From NCBI RefSeq assembly GCF_004348735.1, contig NZ_SMKT01000053.1, positions 1 through 50,086 of the forward strand: 50,086 bases of DNA, given 5' to 3'. A program made the position numbers and the translations under genes. This document shows positions 23,243 to 29,844 of the stretch, one piece after another (position 1 is the stretch's first letter; each line of letters opens with the position of its first letter). The notes under the pieces are model-generated. The model was given only the letters and a program-made list of their open reading frames with translations. It was not told where the DNA came from and ran no database searches. Source of the stretch: Actinomadura sp. KC06. Lineage in GTDB: Bacteria > Actinomycetota > Actinomycetes > Streptosporangiales > Streptosporangiaceae.

Positions 23243-24421
23243 TCACATGGGCTGGACGAGAACGCAGCGCGTCCCGCCGTAGATCGCCGTCATGCACTTG
23301 TTGCAGTGGATGCACAGCGACTTCGTGTCCGGCTCGTCCTTGATGCGGTTGATCAGGTCGGGTTCGCGGAGCAGCGCCCGCGCCATCGCGACGAACTGGA
23401 AGCCTTCGGCCATGGCGATGTCCATGCCCGCCTTGTCCGTGACGCCGCCGAGCAGGATCAGCGGCATCTTCACGGCGGCGCGGATCTGGCGGGCGTCCTT
23501 GAGCAGGTAGAGGTCCTCGTACGGGTACTCGCGCAGGAACCGGCGTCCGACCAGCTTCACGCCGAGCTTGATCGGCTGCGGCATGACGGCGGCGAACTCG
23601 TGCAGCGGCGCGTCGCCCTTGAACAGGTACATCGGGTTGAGGAGCGAACTTCCGGCGGTGAGTTCGAGGGCGTCGAGCGAGCCGTCCGCCTCCAGCCAGC
23701 GGGCGACCTGGATGGCCTCGTCCAGCCAGAACCCGCCGGGCACGCCGTCGTCCATGTTGAGCTTGGCGGTGATGGCAATGCGATCCCCCACGGCGTCCCG
23801 CACAGCCCGCGCGATATCCCGCGACAGCCGGGCCCGGTTGGCCAGCGAGCCGCCGTACTCGTCCTTCCGATGGTTGATCTTCGGGCTCAGGAAGGAACTG
23901 GCCAGGTAGTTGTGGCCGAGATGGATCTCGACGGCGTCGAACCCGGCCTCGATCGCCATCCGCCCCGCATGCGCATGCCCCTGGACGACCCGCTCCAGGT
24001 CAGCGCGCGTCGCCGCCCTGGTGAAACTCGTGGTCGTCGCGTGGAAGTGCCGATTGGGCGCAATGGCAGGCAGCCCATTGCCCTTCGGATTCGCAACCGG
24101 TCCTGCATGCCCGATCTGCGCGGCGATGGCGGCACCCTCAGCATGCACGGCCTCGGTCAGTTTCCGCAGGCCGGGGAGTGCTTCGTCCGTCCACAGAATT
24201 TGTTTGCGATCCGTCCGCCCATCCGGCGCAACGGCGCAGTACGCGACGGTCGTCATCCCGACACCACCGGCCGCATGCCGCACATGAAACTCGATCAGCT
24301 CGTCAGTGACGAGACTCTTCTTGCTAAGCCCCTCATACGTGGCTGCCTTGACGATGCGGTTCCGCAGCGTGACCGGACCGAGCTTGGCGGGAGCGAGCAC
24401 GTCGGGTATCGGGTCGTTCAT
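23243..24421 (-). CDS. NADH:flavin oxidoreductase (old yellow enzyme family) with Fe-S site
   Basis: This encodes 392 aa of FMN-binding TIM barrel: LGPVTLRNRIVKAATYEGLS at the N-terminus, IGHAGP, GFDAVEIHLGHNYLASSFLSPKINHRKDEYGGSL in the middle, and a phosphate-binding C-terminus (FQFVAMARALLREPDLINRI). Four Cys at 370, 373, 376 and 386 (CIHCNKC ... C) form a probable 4Fe-4S site, as in 2,4-dienoyl-CoA reductase and related enzymes. The C-terminal NAD/FAD domain of those enzymes is absent, so electrons may come from another protein. It would reduce an activated C=C or enone, plausibly on a steroid or an acyl-CoA. It heads the operon; element TCCCGCTGACCGG lies 59 bp upstream and GGAAGGACC precedes the ATG. 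Confidence 0.9.
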   Translation of the reverse strand: MNDPIPDVLAPAKLGPVTLRNRIVKAATYEGLSKKSLVTDELIEFHVRHAAGGVGMTTVAYCAVAPDGRTDRKQILWTDEALPGLRKLTEAVHAEGAAIAAQIGHAGPVANPKGNGLPAIAPNRHFHATTTSFTRAATRADLERVVQGHAHAGRMAIEAGFDAVEIHLGHNYLASSFLSPKINHRKDEYGGSLANRARLSRDIARAVRDAVGDRIAITAKLNMDDGVPGGFWLDEAIQVARWLEADGSLDALELTAGSSLLNPMYLFKGDAPLHEFAAVMPQPIKLGVKLVGRRFLREYPYEDLYLLKDARQIRAAVKMPLILLGGVTDKAGMDIAMAEGFQFVAMARALLREPDLINRIKDEPDTKSLCIHCNKCMTAIYGGTRCVLVQPM

Positions 24422-24479
24422 CCAGGTCCTTCCATCCGGACCCGACGTTAATCAGCGCGCCGCCCGCCCACGCCGACCA

Positions 24480-24492
24480 TCCCGCTGACCGG
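24480..24492 (-). promoter_or_regulatory. Shared 13-bp element, copy C (igr-type operon promoter)
   Basis: TCCCGCTGACCGG lies 59 bp before the first gene of the seven-gene steroid operon and differs from copy A at one base. It is in the only intergenic gap (88 bp) large enough to hold that operon's promoter. Confidence 0.55.
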
Positions 24493-24509
24493 GAGCGACG
24501 ACCTCGCAC

Positions 24510-24902
24510 TCAGCCCCACTCCCTGCCCGGAAACATCCGCCCCTTCAAGATCAGATCCAGCGCATCCGCCGCCGCCTTGACGTCCCCGCACGGCGACACG
24601 AACCCACCGCGCCCGTCACCCGCCTCGAAGTACCCCCACGCCTGCCCTGGCATCGCCCGGACGGTAACGACGGCCCCGATGTCGTCCGCCGCCCCACTCG
24701 CGTAGACCCACAGCAACGGCACCGGAAACCGGAACTCCCGCTTGTCGTAAAGCCCCACGCACCGCCACCCCTTGGGCAGAAGAGCGACCCGCAGCAGCTC
24801 AAGCCTCCGCACCGCCGCGTCATGGCCGACCCACGTCCGCCATTCCAGGACGACCCGCCACCGCCCCACCGCCTGACACGCACCCCGCGCCACCTCACAC
24901 AC
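24510..24902 (-). CDS. Small conserved-looking protein of unknown function
   Basis: The product is about 130 aa and is not recognised. Sequence features are RLELLRVALLPKGWRCVGLYDKREFRFPVPLLWVYASGA, a probable alpha/beta fold with strands WGYFEAG and GGFVSP. It ends AADALDLILKGRMFPGREWG. There is no signal peptide and no metal-binding cluster. The GTG at 24902 overlaps the upstream ATPase stop by 8 nt; a second GTG at 24893 is possible. The frame continues to 25016, but that part only mirrors the ATPase gene. It is the last gene of a five-gene overlapping set with two RsbW-like ATPases, so a regulatory or signalling link is plausible but unproven. Confidence 0.65.
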   Translation of the reverse strand: MCEVARGACQAVGRWRVVLEWRTWVGHDAAVRRLELLRVALLPKGWRCVGLYDKREFRFPVPLLWVYASGAADDIGAVVTVRAMPGQAWGYFEAGDGRGGFVSPCGDVKAAADALDLILKGRMFPGREWG

Positions 24903-25287
24903 CCTTTCCGACCCGCGCCCACACCCACTTGCCGTGCGGCTTGGTCTGGTAGGCGCCGCACCCGAGGGCGAGCGCCTCCACGATCGGCAGCCCTCGGCCG
25001 CTGAGTCCGTCCTCATCGTGCTTGCGCACCGGCATGACGTCGGACGCGTCCCACACTTCGAACAGCAGCCCGCGCAGCTCGTGCGTGAGCCTGACGCGGA
25101 TCTCCTGTTCGGGCGCGTGCCGGACGGCGTTCGTCACCAGCTCACTGGCGATCAACGTCGCGTCATCGCGCAGCGCGGTCAGCCCCCAGGACGCGAGCCG
25201 CAACTCCACCAGCATCCGAACCTGCGCCGGTGCCGTCCGCGCCGCCAGGAACCGCGCGTCCAGGACGTTCGCGGGTCCGCACTCCAT
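24895..25287 (-). CDS. RsbW-like histidine-kinase-type ATPase (second copy)
   Basis: This encodes 130 aa and is a single GHKL/HATPase_c domain of the anti-sigma-factor type. The N-box is ASELVTNAVRHAP, the G1 region is reduced to VWDASDVMPVRKHDED, and the G2 box is GLSGRGLPIVEALALGCG, with a final KWVWARVG strand. Such proteins bind ATP, and many act as sigma-factor antagonists or phosphorylate an anti-antagonist. The G1 motif lacks the usual D-x-G-x-G, so ATP affinity may be altered. The ATG at 25287 shares a base with the upstream stop (TGATG). A longer frame to 25389 runs over the 83-aa gene and was not used. No sigma factor or STAS partner is encoded in the window. Confidence 0.87.
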   Translation of the reverse strand: MECGPANVLDARFLAARTAPAQVRMLVELRLASWGLTALRDDATLIASELVTNAVRHAPEQEIRVRLTHELRGLLFEVWDASDVMPVRKHDEDGLSGRGLPIVEALALGCGAYQTKPHGKWVWARVGKGV

Positions 25288-25538
25288 CACGACCACCGCC
25301 CCAACTGCCGCACCACCAGGACGATCCGCTCCGCCGCCGCGGCCTCGCGCCCGACCTCGCCGAGCACATGCCCCCGCTCCCCACCCCACCGGAACCGCGC
25401 CCCATCACACGCGATCACCCGCTCGCCCCGCGTCCCCAGCGACGCGAGCACCATCCCCTCGGACACGCTCGCCCGGATACCCCGCTGCACAAGCTGCGCC
25501 GCCAACGCCTCCAGCGGCTTGCCCGTAACTTCACACAC
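25287..25538 (-). CDS. Small protein of unknown function between two RsbW-like genes
   Basis: The product is 83 aa: VCEVTGKPLEALAAQLVQRG, then IRASVSEGMVLASLGTRGERVIACDGARFRWGG, then EVGREAAAAERIVLVVRQLG. It reads as helix, two or three strands and a C-terminal helix, a pattern seen in small actinomycete proteins that accompany RsbW-like ATPases. The family function is not known to me. It starts with GTG at 25538, overlapping the 78-aa gene's stop by 8 nt, and its own stop overlaps the next ATPase. The consistent overlaps support translation. Confidence 0.65.
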   Translation of the reverse strand: MCEVTGKPLEALAAQLVQRGIRASVSEGMVLASLGTRGERVIACDGARFRWGGERGHVLGEVGREAAAAERIVLVVRQLGRWS

Positions 25539-25767
25539 AGGTCCGTCTCCTTCCGGCCAGGCTGAGGCCCTGGCCCGCGGCGGTCTGTCGCCCGCTCTCG
25601 TGGTGGCGAGCGACGGCGCGCTCGGTGATGTCGCCGGGACGGCGCTCCAGCTCAGCGCTCCCGACGCCCTTCTTGTGGTGGGACGTGGCCACGACGACCC
25701 GGTCCATCAGCCCTCGGTAGGCGGCGATCGCTTGCTGCGGGTCTGTGCAGCCCTCCGCCAACGTCAT
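25531..25767 (-). CDS. Small protein coupled to the first RsbW-like ATPase
   Basis: This product is 78 aa. Its ATG lies inside the upstream ATPase stop (ATGA). It reads MTLAEGCTDPQQAIAAYRGL then MDRVVVATSHHKKGVGSAEL and a basic, Gln/Arg-rich tail (ERAVARHHESGRQTAAGQ). The first half looks helical and ordered. No motif is recognised. The 4-nt overlap is the main evidence that it is translated. It could be a partner or antagonist of the adjacent ATPase, which is a guess. Confidence 0.55.
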   Translation of the reverse strand: MTLAEGCTDPQQAIAAYRGLMDRVVVATSHHKKGVGSAELERRPGDITERAVARHHESGRQTAAGQGLSLAGRRRTCV

Positions 25768-26150
25768 GCCTCGACGCTCCAGGTCAGCTCCGCCCACATG
25801 GTTTGGCCTTCCGCGCCGACGTCGTGGCCGAGCCTGTCGGCGGTCTGCTCGATGATGATCAGCCCTCGCCCGTGCTCGGCGGCGAGGTCGTGCGCCTCCG
25901 GCCGGCCCCAGGCGCCGGTGCCGGAGTCGGTCACGGCGATACGCGCCCACCCGGGGCGGATCGTCACCGTGATGGACAGTTCTCCGCCGCCTGCGTCACT
26001 CAGGGTGTGTCGGATGCTGTTGGCCGCAAGTTCCGCAGCGATGAGTTCGGCATCGCCACGGCGCGGGCTGCCGTTGAGGAGTCCGCACACGAACGCACGA
26101 ATTGCCGGAACCATGGACGGCAGACCCGGATAGGTCTGGGACCATTCCAT
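25764..26150 (-). CDS. RsbW-like histidine-kinase-type ATPase (first copy)
   Basis: This encodes 128 aa, one GHKL ATPase domain with all boxes intact: N-box IAAELAANSIRHTLSD, G1 VTDSGTG, G2 AAEHGRGLIIIEQTADRLG, and a final TMWAELTW strand. It fits the anti-sigma/serine kinase family, many copies of which occur in actinomycetes. The ATG at 26150 has GGAGGTG about 11 nt upstream; the frame also opens with a TTG at 26168. It is the first gene of the minus-strand set and is divergent from a GntR gene. The twin palindromes at 26201-26236 lie just ahead of its start, so the GntR protein may control it. Confidence 0.87.
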   Translation of the reverse strand: MEWSQTYPGLPSMVPAIRAFVCGLLNGSPRRGDAELIAAELAANSIRHTLSDAGGGELSITVTIRPGWARIAVTDSGTGAWGRPEAHDLAAEHGRGLIIIEQTADRLGHDVGAEGQTMWAELTWSVEA

Positions 26151-26200
26151 GACAGAGGGCACCTCCAAGCGATCAAGTTCTTACACTGAGTGACCCGGCA

Positions 26201-26236
26201 AGCTGAGTACTCAGCTTGCGACCTGAGCACTCAGGT
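26201..26236. promoter_or_regulatory. Twin palindromic operators in the GntR divergent promoter
   Basis: AGCTGAGTACTCAGCT (26201-26216) is a perfect 16-bp palindrome. ACCTGAGCACTCAGGT (26221-26236) is a second one with two centre mismatches. Their centres are 20 bp apart, about two helical turns, so two dimers would bind the same face. The GTAC centre fits GntR-family sites (GT-N-AC). A related CTGAGTG half-site lies at 26186-26192. Confidence 0.8.
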
Positions 26237-26283
26237 TGTCAAGCTTGGGGACAGGAATCGCACCCAGCGCACCGGAGACGCCC

Positions 26284-27030
26284 GTGACACAGCCCGCCTA
26301 CCTGCGTATCGCCGACGATCTGCGGCAGCAGATCGTCGACGGCCGTCTCGGACCGGGCGACCGGGTCCCGTCCCGCCACCAACTCGCCCGCGACCACGGG
26401 GTCTCCGACCGCGTCGCCGTCGAGGCCGTCCGGCTCCTCGTGTCCGAGGGCTATGTCGAATCCCGCTCCGGGTCGGGCACCTACGTGAGGCAGCGTCCGA
26501 CGGTGAGGCGCCTGACTCGAAGCTGGTACCGCGAGGCTCGTGGCCGTGCCGACTCGCCGTTCCGCGCGGACATGGAGACCCAGGGTCGCGCCGGAACATG
26601 GCGGTCGTCGTCGGAGACGTCCACCGCGACACCGGCCGTCGCAGAACGGCTTGGCGTGGCCGAGGGCGATCCCGTCATGCGGACGCAGTACACCTTTCTC
26701 GCCGACGAGCAACCCGTCATGCTGTCCACCTCGTGGGAGCCCCTCGCCCTGACGCGCGGGACGCCGGTGATGCTGCCCGAGTCGGGCCCGTACGCGGGCG
26801 CTGGCGTGGTGGCGAGGATGCGCGCGATCGAGCAGACGGTGACGCTGGCGTCAGAGGTCGTCACGGCTCGGGCGATCCTCGCCGACGAGGCCGACGTGCT
26901 CGGCGAGCCGATGGGCTCCATCGTCATGGTGATCCAGCGGACCTACTCCGGCGACCACCCCGTCGAAACCGCCGACATCATCGTCCCGGTCGACCGCTAC
27001 GAGTTGGCCTACGTCATCCCAGTGGACTGA
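26284..27030 (+). CDS. GntR/HutC-family transcriptional regulator
   Basis: This encodes 248 aa. An N-terminal winged helix (YLRIADDLRQQIVDGRLGPG, VPSRHQLARDHGVSDRVAVEAVRLLVSEGYVESRSGSGTYV) is followed by a UTRA ligand-binding domain. In the latter, TPAVAERLGVAEGDPVMRTQYTFLADEQPVMLSTSW and VMVIQRTYSGDHPVETADIIVP are the family-typical strands. The GTG at 26284 was chosen because GGAG lies upstream and the winged helix starts there; a TTG at 26236 would overlap the operator. HutC-type regulators sense small metabolites. It is divergent from the RsbW-like set, and the twin palindromes between them are the likely sites for both directions. Confidence 0.9.
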   Translation: MTQPAYLRIADDLRQQIVDGRLGPGDRVPSRHQLARDHGVSDRVAVEAVRLLVSEGYVESRSGSGTYVRQRPTVRRLTRSWYREARGRADSPFRADMETQGRAGTWRSSSETSTATPAVAERLGVAEGDPVMRTQYTFLADEQPVMLSTSWEPLALTRGTPVMLPESGPYAGAGVVARMRAIEQTVTLASEVVTARAILADEADVLGEPMGSIVMVIQRTYSGDHPVETADIIVPVDRYELAYVIPVD

Positions 27031-27084
27031 CCGCGAGCAGTCCGGAACGGGCTCTCCCCGCCGGGCACTTGAGGAGTTCGGGAT

Positions 27085-27129
27085 ATGACCGCCGTGAACC
27101 TCGCGTCGGCGGGCCGGCGAACTTCTTGA
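27085..27129 (+). other. Possible 14-aa leader peptide
   Basis: ATG at 27085 is preceded by GAGGAG at 8-nt spacing and opens a 14-codon frame (MTAVNLASAGRRTS) ending TGA at 27129. It lies in the 171-bp gap between the GntR gene and the next gene. The good ribosome site is the only support. No attenuation stem is evident. Confidence 0.25.
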
Positions 27130-27201
27130 CGGGCCGGACGGCCCGGGTGAGGGTCGGAGGACGTGTCGCTCTCGGGCACACCACCGATCGTGGAGGGCAC
27201 T

Positions 27202-27456
27202 ATGGCGCTACTGTGCATCGGCATCGACCCTGAAACCAATGAGGACAAGTGCCCGGCGGTGTTCTTGGATACCGACACCGGCGACTTCGTTCTCGTCGGG
27301 TGGACGGTGACTGATCCCGACACGCTCGCCAAGGTGGCCGAGCGCACCCCGGTCGCGGACTACGAGACCGTGGTGCGGCTCCCGGCCCGGATGCGGGAGA
27401 TCATCACGAAGGCCCTGGAGGTACCTGATGTCGGGGAACGCACCGACCTTCGCTGA
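27202..27456 (+). CDS. Small hypothetical protein upstream of DUF6879
   Basis: This encodes 84 aa, MALLCIGIDPETNEDKCPAV followed by FLDTDTGDFVLVGWTV, a conserved-looking Asp-rich beta protein. GGAGGG sits 4-9 nt before the ATG. Its 3' end overlaps the DUF6879 gene by 29 bp. Genes like this commonly precede DUF6879 in actinomycetes, which suggests a three-part cassette with the HTH gene that follows. No function can be assigned. Confidence 0.75.
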   Translation: MALLCIGIDPETNEDKCPAVFLDTDTGDFVLVGWTVTDPDTLAKVAERTPVADYETVVRLPARMREIITKALEVPDVGERTDLR

Positions 27457-27943
27457 ACTACTCGCGTCCACGAAGCTCTCCGCGATCCACCTGGAGATGC
27501 GGGACACCTACACTCCGGACGACCCCAAATTCCTCGCGTGGCGGGAAACCGGCGCCCTCGAAGGATTCGGCGCGGGCACCCCCTGGTTCGACCTCATCCG
27601 CTCCGCGATCGCTCGTGGCGTGACCGTCCGCCGGGCCCGGCTGGTGTCAGAACCGGTCACCGAGTACATCCGCTTCGAGCACGCTGTGACCGGCCGGCAC
27701 AACCTTCCGGCCGGGGAACGGGTCCGATGGCTGTCCCGGTGCCGCGCCTCTGACCTGGCGCTGCCCGGCAACGACTTCTGGGTATTCGACGACCGGCTGG
27801 TGCGGTTCCATCACTTCTCAGGGGACGGCCACCCCCTCGATGACGAATTCAGTGAGAACCCGGCGGTGATCAAGCTGTGCGTCGACGCGTTCGAGGCCGT
27901 GTGGGCACGGGCCGTCGATCATGCTGACTTTGAGCCGCGGTGA
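27428..27943 (+). CDS. DUF6879-family protein
   Basis: This encodes 171 aa. The characteristic segments are EMRDTYTPDDPKFLAWRETG, RRARLVSEPVTEYIRFEHAVT, AGERVRWLSRCRASDLALPGNDFWVFDDRLVRFHHF and DAFEAVWARAVDH. This family occurs next to Scr1-type HTH regulators in actinomycetes and is thought to be a toxin-like or effector partner of the HTH protein; the biochemical activity is unknown. GGAGGT precedes the ATG with good spacing. The gene overlaps the 84-aa gene by 29 bp and ends 18 bp before the HTH gene, so the three are probably co-transcribed. Confidence 0.85.
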   Translation: MSGNAPTFAELLASTKLSAIHLEMRDTYTPDDPKFLAWRETGALEGFGAGTPWFDLIRSAIARGVTVRRARLVSEPVTEYIRFEHAVTGRHNLPAGERVRWLSRCRASDLALPGNDFWVFDDRLVRFHHFSGDGHPLDDEFSENPAVIKLCVDAFEAVWARAVDHADFEPR

Positions 27944-27961
27944 AGCTGTCAGTCACAACCG

Positions 27962-28810
27962 ATGTCCATCTCACCGTCTTCTTCGGTCCAGGCCGCACGC
28001 GAAGAGCTGGCCGCACGCCTGCGCGAAATCCGGGTTGAAACCGAATTGACCGGAAAGGCACTGGCTGCCGAAGCCGGGTGGCACCGCACGAAGGTCTCCC
28101 AGATCGAGCACGCCGCACGCCCGCCCTCCCCTAACGACATTCGCACCTGGTGCCGCATCTGTCACGCCGCCGACGAGGCCGAGGACCTCATAGCCCGACT
28201 TCGCGACGTCCAGGGCGGCTACATCGAATGGAAACGGCTCCAGCGCACCGGCCTCAAACGTCTTCAGGAGACGGCACGGGCGGAGTTCGACGAGTGCCGA
28301 CACCTGCGCGCCTATTGCTCCCAGGTCATGCCCGGCCTGCTCCAGACCGCCGACTACACCCGCGCGCTCCTCGGATCGGTCCAGCGGTTCCGCGAACTCC
28401 CGGATGACGTTGAGGCCGCGGTCGCAGTCCGCCTGGCCTGGCAACGGGTCCTCACCGAGGGAGACCACCGCTTGGCTTTCCTGATCGAAGAGAGCGTGCT
28501 GCGATACCGGCTCGGCAGCGCCGAGGTCATGGCCGATCAGCTCGGCCACCTAATGGCCGTCATGCAACTGCCGTCGGTTTCGCTCGGCATCATCCCTTTC
28601 GCCACGACGCGCACCATCACACCGCGCCCGAACTTCACCATGTTCGACGCCGAGAACGTCCAGGTGGAACTTCCCTCGGCGCTCATAACGGTGACCGCGC
28701 CAGGGGAGATCGCGATCTATGCGAAGGCGTTCGAGGAGCTTGCTGAGATGGCCGTGATCGGTGGAGCCGCGCGAGCCTTGATCGCCTCGACGATCAGCAC
28801 GCTGGACTGA
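27962..28810 (+). CDS. Scr1-family XRE regulator with DUF5753 (antitoxin-like)
   Basis: This encodes 282 aa. Residues about 13-75 are an XRE helix-turn-helix (ELAARLREIRVETELTGKALAAEAGWHRTKVSQIEHA). The rest is DUF5753, recognisable from YCSQVMPGLLQTADYTRALL, LAFLIEESVLRYRLGSAEVMADQLGHL, VSLGIIPF and FTMFDAENVQVELP. Scr1 of Streptomyces is the studied relative: an antitoxin-like regulator whose partner is usually a DUF397 protein. Here the partner position is taken by DUF6879. No ribosome site is seen before the ATG at 27962, so it may depend on coupling with the upstream gene. Confidence 0.9.
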   Translation: MSISPSSSVQAAREELAARLREIRVETELTGKALAAEAGWHRTKVSQIEHAARPPSPNDIRTWCRICHAADEAEDLIARLRDVQGGYIEWKRLQRTGLKRLQETARAEFDECRHLRAYCSQVMPGLLQTADYTRALLGSVQRFRELPDDVEAAVAVRLAWQRVLTEGDHRLAFLIEESVLRYRLGSAEVMADQLGHLMAVMQLPSVSLGIIPFATTRTITPRPNFTMFDAENVQVELPSALITVTAPGEIAIYAKAFEELAEMAVIGGAARALIASTISTLD

Positions 28811-28909
28811 TTCGCACGTAACACTCGGTCACACTCCTGGCCTGGAGCGTAACGCCAGGTGGACGCTCTGTTTCGACGGCACAGATGCGAAAGCCACCGG
28901 GAGGCAACG

Positions 28910-29383
28910 ATGACCATCGCCTTGAATCGGGCGGCGCAGGCTGCCAAGGACCCACGTGAGCTCGTCCCGCCCGAGGTATGGGACCTACTGGTCGAGGACC
29001 TGCGGCGCTACCACCACGTCACCCGTGGCTACGCAGAGCGGATGATGGGACAGGCACTCGTGTTCCTCAAGGCGCAGGCGGAGGTCGTCCGGGCTCGCCT
29101 GGAGGGACGGCACTGGGAGCGGATCGTCCCGACCTCGCCTGTGGATCCGGCGTGGCACGCCTTCATCCTGCGGTCGCAGGCCTACGAGGCGTTCTGCCAG
29201 GAGCACGCGGGCGAGTACATCCACCACGTGCCCTACCAGAACGAGGCCATGCTGAATGGCGAGGCGCTTGAGGTCACGATTCCGCGGTTGGAGTCGACCG
29301 GGTATCGGGTGGACGTGGAGTTCTGGCACGGTGAGCGGTCGCCGTGCTGCCCGCCGGAGTGCAACAACATGGGCGGGAAGTAG
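28910..29383 (+). CDS. Glycine-rich-domain (DUF1399)-like protein
   Basis: This encodes 157 aa. The core VDPAWHAFILRSQAYEAFCQEHAGEYIHHVP strongly recalls the W-H-x-H-T/S-x-x-Y-x-x-F-C-x(6)-G-x-F/Y-I-H-H-x-P signature of the glycine-rich domain-containing (DUF1399) family, found in plants, fungi and bacteria, with unknown activity. The several His and the Cys look like metal ligands. The C-terminus has an unusual Cys-rich end (SPCCPPECNNMGGK). GGGAGG precedes the ATG; a longer frame from 28859 is not supported. The gene follows the Scr1 gene by 99 bp and its 3' end is close to a further unknown gene. Confidence 0.72.
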   Translation: MTIALNRAAQAAKDPRELVPPEVWDLLVEDLRRYHHVTRGYAERMMGQALVFLKAQAEVVRARLEGRHWERIVPTSPVDPAWHAFILRSQAYEAFCQEHAGEYIHHVPYQNEAMLNGEALEVTIPRLESTGYRVDVEFWHGERSPCCPPECNNMGGK

Positions 29384-29391
29384 CGCACGCC

Positions 29392-29814
29392 GTGGCGCAC
29401 CGGATCGCCCCTGACGCGGCCAGACCTGCGGCCGTCCGGTCCACGCATTACCACTGCTACAAGTGGTCGGGCAGCGGGCAGGAGTGGGAGCGGCTTGGAA
29501 AGAGCGACACGCTTGATCTGAACAGCCCCGACCGGCCGCCGGTGCGGACGGTCGATTGGCTGATCAAGTCGCCACGGTTCATTGCGGCCGTCCACGCTGG
29601 CCCGCAGGCCGCGCGGGACTGGCTGATCGGCGAGTGGGACCGGGCGCGGGAGAAGGCGATGACCCCGGTCCCCGAATGGGTGAGCAGCGAGGACCGGGCG
29701 GCGCGGGCGTTGAAGGCGATCGAGACCGGTTGCTGGCCGTCCTACAGCCAGTGGCTCGCCGGTGGTGTGATCGTGTTCCTGGCCGTCGTCGGCAGCGACC
29801 AGACGTGCCATTGA
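29392..29814 (+). CDS. Hypothetical protein, possible membrane-anchored C-terminus
   Basis: The product is about 140 aa and is not recognised. THYHCYKWSGSGQEWERLGKS, VRTVDWLIKSPRFIAAVHAG, PQAARDWLIGEWDRAREKAM and a hydrophobic C-terminal stretch (WLAGGVIVFLAVVGS) are seen. The start is unsure: the GTG at 29392 has GGGCGGGAAG upstream and begins 8 bp after the preceding gene, while the frame stays open to a GTG at 29344 that would overlap that gene. A single C-terminal hydrophobic segment could anchor it in the membrane. It may form a two-gene unit with the DUF1399-like gene. Confidence 0.55.
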   Translation: MAHRIAPDAARPAAVRSTHYHCYKWSGSGQEWERLGKSDTLDLNSPDRPPVRTVDWLIKSPRFIAAVHAGPQAARDWLIGEWDRAREKAMTPVPEWVSSEDRAARALKAIETGCWPSYSQWLAGGVIVFLAVVGSDQTCH

Positions 29815-29844
29815 GCGGCACCGTCCAGAAGCCGCTGCTCCCCG

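Noticed and set aside
20596..23343. 915-codon plus-strand frame over the steroid operon
   Set aside because: It is antisense to chsE2 and the FadD17-like gene, with low-complexity composition. The minus-strand genes carry clear family motifs.
28836..28859. Hairpin CCTGGC...GCCAGG after the Scr1 gene
   Set aside because: The 6-bp arms with a 12-nt loop and no T-run are too weak to call a terminator.
24510..29814. Mobile element or integrated plasmid
   Set aside because: The gene content (RsbW-like, GntR, Scr1/DUF6879) is accessory in character, but no integrase, tRNA junction, direct-repeat ends or replication gene was found.
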